Assembly (NCBI RefSeq): GCF_017114945.1
Contig: NZ_JABXKQ010000156.1
Coordinates: forward strand, 49,028-113,027
From: Nostoc sp. JL34
Lineage (GTDB): Bacteria; Cyanobacteriota; Cyanobacteriia; Cyanobacteriales; Nostocaceae
Direction of reading: 5' to 3'
DNA: 64,000 nt
Shown: positions 54,727 to 63,948 of the stretch, in pieces
How the letters are laid out: the number at the start of each line of letters is the position of its first letter
Position numbering within the stretch: the stretch's first letter is position 1
Notes under the pieces: generated by a model
Databases searched by the model: none
What the model saw: the letters and a program-made list of their open reading frames with translations, nothing else
Told to the model about the DNA's origin: nothing
Translations under genes and position numbers: made by a program

Positions 54727-55069
54727 AATAAAGATTTAATTATCTATTTTTTATGTGTTCAGTTAAAGTCTACTATGTTTTTTATACTTTAGAGCAACCT
54801 TCTGCTGTTGAACAAGACTACGATGAAATCCGGTCGGGTGTACAAGTATAAAAAAACAATAATAAACCAGCATTTACAAACTGTCATACTCGGACTGAGA
54901 GCATCCCGGTAACAGTCAGCAGAGGGAATAGTAATTCATGCGATCCTTTCTGGTACTTCAGCTACGCGAACTACAAGATTTTATCGCTCTGCGTCCAAAT
55001 GCGCTGAAAATAGCTTCTAGCTATAGAGTAATTACAATGAATTGATTTATCCTCTATTGTGGTGATAGA
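54727..55069. other. Intergenic region
   Basis: 343 bases. A 35-codon plus-strand frame at 54938-55045 (MRSFLVLQLRELQDFIALRP) is open but unsupported by any family. Otherwise AT-rich without hairpins. Confidence 0.35.
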
Positions 55070-55366
55070 TTATTGTTCTAAAAAGTTTGTAACTTTGAAA
55101 TTTGATGTTCCCTCCCAACAGTGGTTTAAAAATGCGTTTACTTGAGCATCTGCTGAATCAACCGATTCCCTAGAAGCGTTAAATTGCACTGCTGTCACAA
55201 TGTACTCAAAGATAATTACAAACTGCTTTTGGGGTGAAATTCTTTCGACTACAATTGTTTCACCTATCTTAGGAATCTGAGGCAAATTTACCACAAATGT
55301 CTCAATCTTCGGTTTATCTAGTGGATTTTTGAAATTGAAGTATTTACAGTAAACAATAATTTTCAC
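55070..55366 (-). CDS. Hypothetical protein
   Basis: 98 residues, MKIIVYCKYFNFKNPLDKPK and onward: a small beta-rich protein (FVVNLPQIPKIGETIVVERI, VIIFEYIVTAVQFNASRESV) ending CWEGTSNFKVTNFLEQ. No signal peptide. It looks like a real gene by codon pattern and length, but no family is recognised. Confidence 0.5.
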   Translation of the reverse strand: MKIIVYCKYFNFKNPLDKPKIETFVVNLPQIPKIGETIVVERISPQKQFVIIFEYIVTAVQFNASRESVDSADAQVNAFLNHCWEGTSNFKVTNFLEQ

Positions 55367-55540
55367 TTAGACAACCACCAATAACTTTATAGATAATCAA
55401 AATTATCCTTTAATTGAAAAATTGTAAATATTATAATAGGTTATTAAAAAATATCTATTAGCTTATATCAATTCTCCAAAATTAGCCTACAGATGTAAAG
55501 CTGTAAACCAAAATAATATTTTACGAATTACGAATTAGTA

Positions 55541-57199
55541 TTATTTCCCCTGCCATAGCCGCCGCAACGACTGAAAAATATTTACAATTCTCTCTTCTAG
55601 CCAGAGCATAACATAATCAAGCCATTCCAGAAGTTGCTCTAAGGGGTGCTTTTCATAGCCAGTTAAGGTTGCTTTGGTTTCTATCCAGTCTGGCTGTGCC
55701 TCAACTTGACTGCTTTGGTGAAACTGCTGTTGCAATATTTCCCCTTTACGACTCTCGCTTTTTGTTTGGGAAATGCGAGTTTGGGTTTGTTTAGCAGCAG
55801 CGACTTTTCCAGATGTTTTTTGACTAGAGGCGAGATTACTAGTTGGTTGTTTTCTTCGCACCAAGCCAGAACCGATTTTAGGTTGTTTAACACTCAAATT
55901 ATGTTGTGGAAAATGCCTTACTGATAAACTTGGGGCTAAAGCAGGATTTTTCCTTTGAAAAAGTGGAACTGGCTTGTCAGTAGCATTTTCGGTGTCCCCA
56001 AATAAATCACTCCACGTTAGCCAAGGATCATCTGTTAAATGCTGGTTCTGCAACTGAGGGCTTTTAGACAAGGCTTTTCTTAGGTGTGATGAGAATAGTT
56101 TACCTGGCAATCGCTCATCACTGGTTGTTGGCTCAAGTGTTTTTCTACTACCAACACCAAAGAAGTAATTAAGCGCCGCCTCAATCAAAGCCTGAAGATT
56201 CAATGTATGAGTTTCTAACCCATCAGCATTGGCTGCAATTTCTCCCCTAGCAGCTAATTGCTCTTTGCCATAAAGAAATATGTTTAACTGAGTTTGGGCA
56301 ACTTGGACAATTTCCTGGCTACGTTCTTGTGCTGGGACTAAAGCATTTGATTCCAACTTAGCAACGGCTATATCTAAAAATGCTAATAATTTATCTGTAT
56401 TAATATTAAGTAAATCTTTTGGTATCCCCTCAGCTAAAACTGGTATTTTGGGTGGATTTCCGTCAGTAAGTTTTGCTAATAATCGGTCAATTTGTGGTAA
56501 TAGCTGCGCTTCTTTTTTAGCTGTAATCAACCGCCAATATTCCCAGTATTTAGCAACTTCGTTAATAACTCGGTCTTCTAATTTTGCCTGCTGTTGGCGT
56601 GTCAAAATATCTAGAATTTCATTATCGGCAGTAACAAGTACTAAATTCCGATTCATCAAATTTGTGGCAATTCCTCGCACTATTGGAAGATGTTGTTCAA
56701 GGGCATTTTCTAACTGTGAAGGGTTGAGACTTCCGGCTTGATTCTTTGTAATATTTGATGATTGAGTCAGATTAGCGTTATTTGTAAAATTATTCTCAGC
56801 GGATTTCAGCCGAAAAACTCCCAAAACAGTCAATAAATTGAAAGGTTTAACTGTTTTTGCAGGGGTAGAGGCGGCTTCATCAGATGACAGATAATAGACT
56901 GCTTCTAGTACATGTTGAATGGGGCTATCAACATTTGGCAGAGTTTCGGGCTGAAAATCGGTATCATTTGGTTGTAACTTTAGTCTAGTTTGTGGTTCTT
57001 TGGTGTGTAGCGTTTTCCCGGATGATTCCGATGACTGTAACAGTAGATACACTGGGTAAAGTAATACCCCCACACCCCACTTAGTGGCAACTTGTAAATG
57101 TCGGAAGGTGTGTTCCCACTGTTGTGTCACCCGCCGAGATTGCTGGTGGACAAAGTTAAATAGTCTGCTTTGATAACGACCAGAGGAACCAGAAGACAT
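55541..57199 (-). CDS. Large hypothetical cyanobacterial protein
   Basis: 552 residues. N-terminus (about 1-60) HQQSRRVTQQWEHTFRHLQV, then a hydrophobic patch WGVGVLLYPVYLLLQSS that may contact membrane. Central domain about 165-345 is helical (LEQHLPIVRGIATNLMNRNL, TADNEILDIL, VINEVAKYWEYWRLITAKKE). Residues about 440-510 are Lys/Gln/Ser-rich and disordered. It ends HPLEQLLEWLDYVMLWLEER. Not recognised; membrane association is inferred. Divergent from the mannosidase gene. Confidence 0.65.
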   Translation of the reverse strand: MSSGSSGRYQSRLFNFVHQQSRRVTQQWEHTFRHLQVATKWGVGVLLYPVYLLLQSSESSGKTLHTKEPQTRLKLQPNDTDFQPETLPNVDSPIQHVLEAVYYLSSDEAASTPAKTVKPFNLLTVLGVFRLKSAENNFTNNANLTQSSNITKNQAGSLNPSQLENALEQHLPIVRGIATNLMNRNLVLVTADNEILDILTRQQQAKLEDRVINEVAKYWEYWRLITAKKEAQLLPQIDRLLAKLTDGNPPKIPVLAEGIPKDLLNINTDKLLAFLDIAVAKLESNALVPAQERSQEIVQVAQTQLNIFLYGKEQLAARGEIAANADGLETHTLNLQALIEAALNYFFGVGSRKTLEPTTSDERLPGKLFSSHLRKALSKSPQLQNQHLTDDPWLTWSDLFGDTENATDKPVPLFQRKNPALAPSLSVRHFPQHNLSVKQPKIGSGLVRRKQPTSNLASSQKTSGKVAAAKQTQTRISQTKSESRKGEILQQQFHQSSQVEAQPDWIETKATLTGYEKHPLEQLLEWLDYVMLWLEERIVNIFQSLRRLWQGK

Positions 57200-57286
57200 A
57201 GTAGTAATTTTTTAGTTCAAGTCTTGTTAAGTTGTGAGACTCACGCCAAATAATAAAAACGACCAACACCTCATCTTAGCGAAAAT

Positions 57287-60200
57287 ATGACCCCGACTGT
57301 CTCTCAATCCCAGACAAAATTTCTCTCACAAGCAATTGAGCAATTGCGCTCTTTTTGTCAAGTTAATCTTCAGTCTAGGTGGCTATACGAGGAATCTGAC
57401 CTGATTATTACTGATGTTGTAGCTGCTGATTTGTCTCATTGGCAACCTGTCCAGTTGAATGCTAAAGAACATATTGCTTGGACAGGCGGGAAAAAAGTGC
57501 TCTGGCTAGTGCAAAAATTGGTGGTTCCCCAAAATTTACAGGGTTATCCCTTAGCTGGGTTATCTTTGCGGCTAGCGTTGCTTTGGTGGGCAGATTCTGC
57601 TGAGATTTATGTGAATGGGGAGTTAGTGCTGGAGGGTGATTTATTTGATTGTTCGCCTAGAGTGCTTCTCAGTCGAGGGGTAACGCCAGGGGAAGAATTT
57701 ACTGTGGCTTTGCGGTTAGTGAGTCCGGGACATTGTGATGGTGCTTTAGTGCGATCGCTCCTAGTTTATGAGTCTATTGTTGATAATAATCCCGATCCGG
57801 GTTTTGTGGCTGATGAGTTAGCTGTGGTGCAACTTTATTTGGAAAGGTTTGCGCCGGAGAAACTGGATGTTTTGGCGGCGATGGTGGGGGAAGTTACAAA
57901 CCGCAGAGGCACAGTAGAAACGGAGGAAGAGAAGGGAGAGTTAGCAAAGTCGTTTTTATCTCTACGCCAAAACCTAATTCAATCTGACATTTTAGCCCCC
58001 CTTTTGAAGGGGGAGCAAAAATCTAAAATTTTTCTGTTGGGTCATGCTCATTTAGATTTAGCATGGCTATGGCCTGTGAGTGAAACTTGGAATGCGGCGC
58101 AAAACACTTTTGAGTCGGTTTTGAAGTTGCAAGAAGATTTTCCTGAGTTAATTTTCTGTCATTCGACTCCTGCACTTTATATTTGGATTGAAGAACATCG
58201 CCCGGATTTGTTTCAGGCTATTCAAGCACAGGTAGCTGCTGGACGTTGGGAAGTTGTTGGCGGAATGTGGGTGGAACCAGAACTCAACCTCATTGCTGGT
58301 GAATCAATAGTCCGTCAGCTATTGTATGGTCAACGCTACATCCAGGAGAAATTTGGCAAGCTTTCAACTGTGGAGTGGGTTCCAGATTCTTTTGGTTTCT
58401 GTGCAACTTTACCGCAGTTTTTCGCTAATGCCGGAATCGAGTATTTTGTGACGCAGAAGTTGCGGTGGAATGATACTACTAAATTTGATTATGGGGCTTT
58501 TTGGTGGCGATCGCCTGACGGGTGTGAAGTCTTTAGTTTGATGTCTGCACTCATCGGTCAAAGCATTGACCCAGTTAAAATGGCATCCTATGCTCTTGAA
58601 TGGCAAACCCAAACTGGTTTATCAGAATCTCTCTGGCTTCCCGGTGTCGGCGACCACGGCGGCGGCCCCACCCGTGATATGTTAGAAACCGCCCAACGCT
58701 GGCAAAAGTCACCTTTCTTCCCAGATTTAGAATTCACGACGGCTGAAAAGTATTTACAGGAAATCAGTAAAGCAGGCAGAAGGCAGGAGGCAGAAAGTAC
58801 TAGTTATAATTCTCCCCTATCCTCCCCTGCCTCCCCTGCCTCCCCTGCCCCCCCTGCCTCCCCTGCCTCCCCTGCCTCCCCTGCTTCTCCTGCCCCCTCA
58901 TTCCCTACTTGGAATGACGAACTATACTTAGAATTTCATCGCGGTTGCTACACTACCCACGCAGATCAAAAACGTTGGAATCGTCGTTGTGAAAATTTAT
59001 TGTATCAAGCTGAACTATTTGCTACCTTGGCAACTGTAAGCTGTGGTGTGACATATCCTAAAGCAGAAATTGAAGCAGCTTGGAAGCAAGTATTATTTCA
59101 ACAGTTTCATGATATTTTACCTGGTTCTTCAATTACCCAAGTTTATTTAGATGCGTTGCCCCAGTGGCAGCAAGTGGAACAAGTAGGAACGAAGATATTA
59201 CAGTCATCACTTTTAGCGATCGCATCTCACATTACCCGATCAGAACCACCAAAACCCAATAGTTTGCCTATTTTCGTTTTTAATTCTCTCAATTGGCAGC
59301 GTTCTGAGGTAATCTCTGTAGCCTTACCCACGCCAGAGGAATGGCAGATTTACGATACTTCTGGAAAGCAGCTTGTCTCCCAATTATCTGAACCATCAAC
59401 GCTACTATTTCTCGCCACCGAAATTCCACCCGTAGGCTACCGCATATTTTGGCTTTCCCCTTCATCTCCCACCTTACAGGAAGCTACATCTCCCTCATCT
59501 CCCCCACTCCTGGCAGACTGGATTTTAGAAAATGAATTCTTGCGAGTTGTTATAGATCCTGATACTGGAGATTTATCAAGTGTTTTTGATAAAACTTATC
59601 AACGAGAAGTTTTGAGTGGGGCGGGGAATCAACTACAAGCTTTTAAAGACAGTGGTCAATATTGGGATGCATGGAATATAGACCCCAATTACGCTCAACA
59701 TCCGTTACCCTCAACAAATCTTCAATCTATTCAGTGGTTAGAACAAGGGCCAGTGCAAAGTCGTCTGCGTGTGGTGCGTCAGTTGGGTGAATCAGAATTT
59801 TGCCAAGACTACATTCTGCAAGCTGGTTCACCTCTGCTAAAGATAGCTACTACCGTTAATTGGCAAGAAAATCATGTATTGGTGAAAGCTGCTTTTCCTC
59901 TGAATCTGGAAGCAGACTTTGCTACCTATGAAATTCCCTGTGGCGCGATTCGCCGCCCAACTAAACCAGAAACCCCCGCAGAACAGGCAAAATGGGAAGT
60001 TCCTGCTTTACGTTGGGCTGATTTGACAGCAGAAGATACAATCCCAAATCGTTATGGTGTCAGTTTGCTGAATGATTGTAAATACGGTTACGACAGCAAG
60101 CCAAATCAACTCCGCCTAACACTGCTACGCAGTCCTAATTGGCCAGACTCAGAGGCTGACCGAGGTTTTCACGAGTTCACATATACCTTGTATCCTCATG

Positions 60201-60646
60201 CAGGTAGCTGGGAATCAGCCCATACGGTACGACGTGGCTATGAATTGAATATCCCATTGCAAGTGATATTGAATCCACCCAGCACTGACAAAGGGCTAAA
60301 CCCTAGCTATCCGCTAACAGCACAGGATAAACGCCCCGCTACGGCTAACAGCACTATTGAAGGGGTAAGCTTCCTAGATTTATCAGCTGAAAATTTAATC
60401 TTGATGGCCTTAAAGCCATCTGAGGATGACCCACAGCAATTAATTCTGCGGTGTTATGAATGTCACGGAGAAACAGTCGAGTTATCTTTGCAAAGTGATT
60501 TAGGGTTGAATCTAGGAGATAGAGTAGATTTGTTAGAGCGTTCCTCTGCTATTGAATTCTCATCTCAGCAACAAATCTTGACGATACAGCCTTGGAAAAT
60601 CGCCAGTTTCAAGATGATACCAGCGATTAGTTCCAGGCTGGAGTGA
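57287..60646 (+). CDS. Alpha-mannosidase (glycoside hydrolase family 38)
   Basis: 1119 residues: an N-terminal beta domain, then the GH38 catalytic domain with HAHLDLAWLWPVSETW (zinc His/Asp, about 252), GGMWVEPELNL, WVPDSFGFCATLPQFF (nucleophile Asp, about 367) and GDHGGGPTRDMLE, a helical middle domain (FHDILPGSSITQVYLDAL) and C-terminal beta domains. Two segments look like repeat insertions: a Pro/Ala/Ser run (about 510-542, SPASPASPAPPASPASPA) from a CTCCCCTGC tandem repeat at 58815-58900, and about 1003-1023 (KGLNPSYPLTAQDKRPATAN) from a dispersed repeat at 60293-60355. Both keep frame. It trims alpha-mannosides of glycans; no signal peptide is seen. Confidence 0.92.
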   Translation: MTPTVSQSQTKFLSQAIEQLRSFCQVNLQSRWLYEESDLIITDVVAADLSHWQPVQLNAKEHIAWTGGKKVLWLVQKLVVPQNLQGYPLAGLSLRLALLWWADSAEIYVNGELVLEGDLFDCSPRVLLSRGVTPGEEFTVALRLVSPGHCDGALVRSLLVYESIVDNNPDPGFVADELAVVQLYLERFAPEKLDVLAAMVGEVTNRRGTVETEEEKGELAKSFLSLRQNLIQSDILAPLLKGEQKSKIFLLGHAHLDLAWLWPVSETWNAAQNTFESVLKLQEDFPELIFCHSTPALYIWIEEHRPDLFQAIQAQVAAGRWEVVGGMWVEPELNLIAGESIVRQLLYGQRYIQEKFGKLSTVEWVPDSFGFCATLPQFFANAGIEYFVTQKLRWNDTTKFDYGAFWWRSPDGCEVFSLMSALIGQSIDPVKMASYALEWQTQTGLSESLWLPGVGDHGGGPTRDMLETAQRWQKSPFFPDLEFTTAEKYLQEISKAGRRQEAESTSYNSPLSSPASPASPAPPASPASPASPASPAPSFPTWNDELYLEFHRGCYTTHADQKRWNRRCENLLYQAELFATLATVSCGVTYPKAEIEAAWKQVLFQQFHDILPGSSITQVYLDALPQWQQVEQVGTKILQSSLLAIASHITRSEPPKPNSLPIFVFNSLNWQRSEVISVALPTPEEWQIYDTSGKQLVSQLSEPSTLLFLATEIPPVGYRIFWLSPSSPTLQEATSPSSPPLLADWILENEFLRVVIDPDTGDLSSVFDKTYQREVLSGAGNQLQAFKDSGQYWDAWNIDPNYAQHPLPSTNLQSIQWLEQGPVQSRLRVVRQLGESEFCQDYILQAGSPLLKIATTVNWQENHVLVKAAFPLNLEADFATYEIPCGAIRRPTKPETPAEQAKWEVPALRWADLTAEDTIPNRYGVSLLNDCKYGYDSKPNQLRLTLLRSPNWPDSEADRGFHEFTYTLYPHAGSWESAHTVRRGYELNIPLQVILNPPSTDKGLNPSYPLTAQDKRPATANSTIEGVSFLDLSAENLILMALKPSEDDPQQLILRCYECHGETVELSLQSDLGLNLGDRVDLLERSSAIEFSSQQQILTIQPWKIASFKMIPAISSRLE

Positions 60647-60743
60647 GCCACTATTGCTGTGTCACTGGTCAATTATGGTTTTCCACAGACCAGTGACAAA
60701 TGACAAATGACAAATGACAAATGACTAATGACTAATGACTCTT

Positions 60744-60875
60744 TTAATCTTCGTGGTCATCAAAGGGATCGTTCAATTGCTTGCTAGGAGGGCCAAAGGA
60801 GGTATAAATCGACAGTCCGGTGATGGCAACCACCACGGCAGCCACGGAAATGCTAAGAACTATTGCGGGTTCCAT
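60744..60875 (-). CDS. psbN: Photosystem II protein PsbN
   Basis: 43 residues: MEPAIVLSISVAAVVVAITG, LSIYTSFGPPSKQLNDPFDD, HED. One membrane helix and the conserved FGPPSK..DPF..HED tail are diagnostic. PsbN helps assemble the PSII reaction centre in the thylakoid. It is divergent from psbH, the usual arrangement, with an 85-bp shared promoter region. Confidence 0.96.
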   Translation of the reverse strand: MEPAIVLSISVAAVVVAITGLSIYTSFGPPSKQLNDPFDDHED

Positions 60876-60960
60876 AATTGAGGGATAGATTATGAGTGCT
60901 ATTCTTATAGAATATTACAGAAGATTAAAAAAAGCTTTGGCAAGTAATCTTAGGTGAACT

Positions 60961-61164
60961 ATGGCACAAAGGACTAGGTTGGGAGATATCCTGAAACCAC
61001 TTAACTCTGAGTATGGGAAAGTGGCTCCAGGTTGGGGTACTACCCCTGTGATGGCAGTTTTTATTTTGCTATTTTTCGTGTTTCTGCTGATTATTCTGCA
61101 ACTTTACAATAGATCACTATTGGTTCAGGATGTATTTGTCGATTGGCGGAGTTTAGCACGCTAA
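60961..61164 (+). CDS. psbH: Photosystem II protein PsbH
   Basis: 67 residues: MAQRTRLGDILKPLNSEYGK, VAPGWGTTPVMAVFILLFFV, FLLIILQLYNRSLLVQDVFV, DWRSLAR. A single helix preceded by LKPLNSEYGKVAPGWGTTP identifies the cyanobacterial 10-kDa phosphoprotein homologue, which stabilises PSII and the quinone site. A terminator follows at 61206. Confidence 0.97.
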   Translation: MAQRTRLGDILKPLNSEYGKVAPGWGTTPVMAVFILLFFVFLLIILQLYNRSLLVQDVFVDWRSLAR

Positions 61165-61205
61165 CGGATAGACAGCGATCAAGTTTGGATAACAAGTTAA
61201 GTTAC

Positions 61206-61229
61206 ACCCGGTTCTTCCGGGTTTTTTTG
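61206..61229 (+). terminator. Rho-independent terminator of psbH
   Basis: ACCCGG and CCGGGT flank a TTCTT loop, directly followed by seven T residues, 40 bases after the psbH stop. Confidence 0.85.
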
Positions 61230-61263
61230 TCAGTTGCGATTTGCGACTGGGCAAGAAAGGGCG

Positions 61264-61440
61264 TAATATCAAGTCCGGTTAATTACTTATGATTACCGCA
61301 TCTGTGCAAAAATCAGGAAAATCTCTTTCTCCCTGCTCCCTGCTCCCTGCTCCCTGCCCCCTGCACCCCTGCCCCCTGCACCCCTGCACCCCTGCACCCC
61401 TGCGGTCTAAATGATAAGTCTTTACCCGAACATGATATAA
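61264..61440 (-). mobile_element. MITE-like element with internal C-rich tandem repeat, copy 2
   Basis: 177 bp, the reverse complement of the element at 43657-43787. The flanks outside the tandem run are nearly identical (GACTTATCATTTAGACCGCA and TGCGGTAATCATAAGTAATT on the complementary strand). The central run is expanded here: CTGCTCC units then CTGCACC units. The difference in length between copies, 46 bp, lies entirely in this run. Confidence 0.75.
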
Positions 61441-61740
61441 ATCCTTGCGCCCCTTCTTGAAATAATTTGGGATAATTTATTTTTTGCAAGTCCCTTGAGG
61501 AACATAGCAAAATCCCGCAGGCTAAAGAGCTTAGATTTGCTTAAGCTGAACTACTATCGCAAATTCACTGGCACTGCTAATATCAACTATAGTTTTGTAT
61601 AAACACTACTTAGAATAAGTATTACAGCAGATTTAAACCAACTTGTTCAAGTACAAAATCTAAGTCTGATAGCATTGCGTTCAGCCTATTTTACTTCTCA
61701 ATTCTGAGATAATCTTTATTATAAGCAGGGATATGCTGTA

Positions 61741-62049
61741 CTGCGGGGCGGTTCCTGGATCAACAATCCTAAAAACTGCCGTTCCGCGTCCCGCAACAAC
61801 AACAATAGGGCGGAGCGCGACAACATCAACAACAATATTGGTTTTCGTGTTGTCTGCGCGGTTGGGATGTCTCTTCACCGCGAGAGTCGGCAGGTGGGAA
61901 TCTGTCGAGAGTGCAACCGAAGAGTCCAGCCTACACCTGTGATGTCGGTGACGATATCCGAAAATCAAACTGGGTTGAGTAGCTTGGTAGGTGCAAACCG
62001 AACAGTTGCTCAACTCTCAATATTGAGTAGACTACATAATAATATGTGA
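61741..62049 (+). pseudogene. C-terminal fragment of a formylglycine-generating-enzyme (FGE-sulfatase) domain
   Basis: Reading from 61741: LRGGSWINNPKNCRSASRNN, NNRAERDNINNNIGFRVVCA, up to about 61864. This is the final part of the FGE/C-type-lectin fold (RGGSW, R.a.RN, GFR). No start codon or N-terminal domain is present; the true domain is over 200 residues. The frame then continues to TGA 62047-62049 without recognisable homology. Asn-rich AAC/AAT codons make it resemble the variable region of a diversity-generating retroelement. Confidence 0.6.
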
Positions 62050-62085
62050 GTTTCTGTAGTAGTTCCATAGTTTACAGGAGACAAA

Positions 62086-62358
62086 ATGAATATATTTGGT
62101 ATTGGTCTGCCGGAAATGGGTGTAATTATGGTAGTGGCGCTGTTAATCTTTGGCCCAAAGAAGTTGCCAGAGATTGGTCGGAGTGTCGGTAAAACAATTC
62201 GTAGTTTCCAAGAAGCTTCTAAGGAGTTTCAAACGGAGTTTCAAAAAGAAGCAGAACAGTTAGAAGAAGCTGTAAAGACTACTGCTGAATTGGAACCTAA
62301 GCAAATCTACCCTGCTAAATCTGAGCAGGATACCGCTAGTTCTTCCCAACTTAGCTAG
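62086..62358 (+). CDS. tatA: Twin-arginine translocase subunit TatA/TatE
   Basis: 90 residues: a short N-terminal membrane helix (GLPEMGVIMVVALLIFGPKK), the family hinge FGPKKLPEIGRSVGKTIRSF, an amphipathic helix (FQEASKEFQTEFQKEAEQLE) and a disordered tail. TatA forms the pore for folded-protein export across the thylakoid/plasma membrane. AGGAGA ribosome-binding site. It ends 33 bases before pth. Confidence 0.93.
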   Translation: MNIFGIGLPEMGVIMVVALLIFGPKKLPEIGRSVGKTIRSFQEASKEFQTEFQKEAEQLEEAVKTTAELEPKQIYPAKSEQDTASSSQLS

Positions 62359-62391
62359 GGGACTGGTGCATATCAATTGACTGTAGGCAAA

Positions 62392-63033
62392 ATGACAGAA
62401 GCTGTTACGCAACAAGCTTTGGTGATTCCCCAGCTAATTGTTGGGTTGGGGAATCCAGAAAGCAAGTACGACCAAACACGCCATAATATCGGCTTTGCTG
62501 CTGTAGAAACTCTCTCCCGTTCTTGGCGCATTCCCTTAGCAGAAAACCGCAAGTTTCAGGGTGAATATGGCGAGGGTATGGCCCCAGGTGGAGGTAAGAT
62601 TCGCTTGCTGAAGCCGTTAACTTATATGAATCGCTCAGGACAAGCAATACAAGCGGTGACAAGTTGGTATAAATTGCCGCCTGAGTCGGTGCTGGTGATT
62701 TATGACGATATGGATTTGCCCTTGGGAAAAACTCGTCTGCGCTTATCTGGTTCGGCTGGGGGACATAACGGCATGAAAAGTGCGATCGCACATCTTAGTA
62801 CCCAAAACTTTCCCCGTTTGCGAATTGGTATTGGTAAACCCAAAGATGCAGCTAATAACGATGATTCCGGTGCTATCTCTCATGTACTAGGAAGATTTTC
62901 TGCTGCCGAAAATCAGCAGATGTCTCTTGTACTTCAGTTCGTAGTTGAATGTCTTGAACTAAGTCTCAAACAGGGAGTAGAAAAGGCGATGAATGTTTGT
63001 AATAGCCGCACCATTAATAATTCTGAGTCTTAG
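62392..63033 (+). CDS. pth: Peptidyl-tRNA hydrolase
   Basis: About 213 residues from ATG 62392 (MTEAVTQQALVIPQLIVGLG); a TTG at 62377 is a less likely start. Motifs: VGLGNPESKYDQTRHNIGFA (catalytic His in RHNIGF, Asn in GLGNP), LKPLTYMNRSGQAI, VIYDDMDLPLGKTRLRLSGS and AGGHNGMKSAIAHL. Releases peptidyl-tRNAs during translation. Likely co-transcribed with tatA. Confidence 0.94.
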   Translation: MTEAVTQQALVIPQLIVGLGNPESKYDQTRHNIGFAAVETLSRSWRIPLAENRKFQGEYGEGMAPGGGKIRLLKPLTYMNRSGQAIQAVTSWYKLPPESVLVIYDDMDLPLGKTRLRLSGSAGGHNGMKSAIAHLSTQNFPRLRIGIGKPKDAANNDDSGAISHVLGRFSAAENQQMSLVLQFVVECLELSLKQGVEKAMNVCNSRTINNSES

Positions 63034-63303
63034 GGTTGGATGAATACTGCCCTATCAGCTTGCCAAAGGCAGCTAACCGATGTTTAAAGGCGCTTATTTT
63101 GGTTGATGGTTAGCGATTTTAGCTTCTTCCATCCAACCAAGATAAAGCCCTTAACGCTCTCTATGTATAGGAAAAGTAACTCATCTCCACCCTAATTGGC
63201 GGTGCGGCAGACTTTGCTTAATTTGTGTAAGAATAATGGCGCTCGATCTGTTGCCTGTTTGCGGTCAGAACCTCAAGCAACGTCAGTACCAAACCAAATA
63301 GGT

Positions 63304-63483
63304 TTATTTAAAACGTCTTGTGCGTCTAGCTGCTACTGCCTTACGTTTGCGTTTCTCTATCGGTGTTTCAAAGTGCCGATGATATTTCACATCAGCTAAT
63401 ATCCCAGCTTTGGAAACCTGGCGTTTAAACCGACGCAAAGCTGAGTCTATTCCTTCGTTCTCTCCTAGAACCACCTGGGTCAT
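63304..63483 (-). CDS. rpsU: 30S ribosomal protein S21
   Basis: 59 residues from MTQVVLGENEGIDSALRRFK, then RQVSKAGILADVKYHRHFET and PIEKRKRKAVAARRTRRFK. ATG 63483 is chosen because the extra upstream residues in the open frame do not fit S21, and GAGGAAA lies just upstream. In many Nostoc strains S21 genes are next to RRM genes; here the RRM gene is about 63 kb away. Confidence 0.95.
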   Translation of the reverse strand: MTQVVLGENEGIDSALRRFKRQVSKAGILADVKYHRHFETPIEKRKRKAVAARRTRRFK

Positions 63484-63948
63484 TCTTGGCTTTTCCTCAT
63501 CATCAATAGTTTCCATTCTAATATTACCGTCAACCTGAGTAAAACCCCTCTGAGCTAAAGTCATGATTAAGAGGCTATTCGTCTGGCTGAGGCGGGTTAT
63601 GTGTGCTTATCGCTCGTGAAGTCGGCACTTAACTAAAAGTTAATCTAAGTAGCATAATGCACTCTCAGAGGCAATAGAGAAGATGGGAAAATTATAATAG
63701 TAAATTTTTCTGGCTGTACGATGAACTGGTGAATAATGTAATCTTAGCTACTAATGTAGATGAGAAAATATGATTATATTTGCAGATTTTAAAAGTTGAT
63801 TCTACCCTCGTTAAATAATTTATATCCGACTGTTAATGAGGCGAAAGCAACAAATAAATTCCATAAGCTAAGTAGGTGGGCATAAAAAAACCAGACTATG
63901 TAAAGATAAGTAAATACAGAGAATGCATCGACATGAGGTGACTTATAT
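63484..63948. other. Region upstream of rpsU and left boundary of an insertion sequence
   Basis: No gene is seen. The first part carries the rpsU leader. The left end of the IS630-type element probably lies between about 63880 and 63948 (before the transposase ATG at 63949); the inverted repeat cannot be set because the right end is outside the window. Confidence 0.4.

Noticed and set aside
54938..55045. 35-codon plus-strand ORF
   Set aside because: Too short, with no ribosome-binding site or family pattern; kept only as a note in the gap description.
58815..58900. C-rich tandem repeat as an intergenic boundary inside the mannosidase
   Set aside because: The frame stays open through it and both sides belong to one GH38 protein, so it is an in-frame insert.
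61681..62013. Minus-strand ORF opposite the FGE fragment
   Set aside because: The plus-strand reading shows a clear FGE C-terminus; the minus frame is its shadow.
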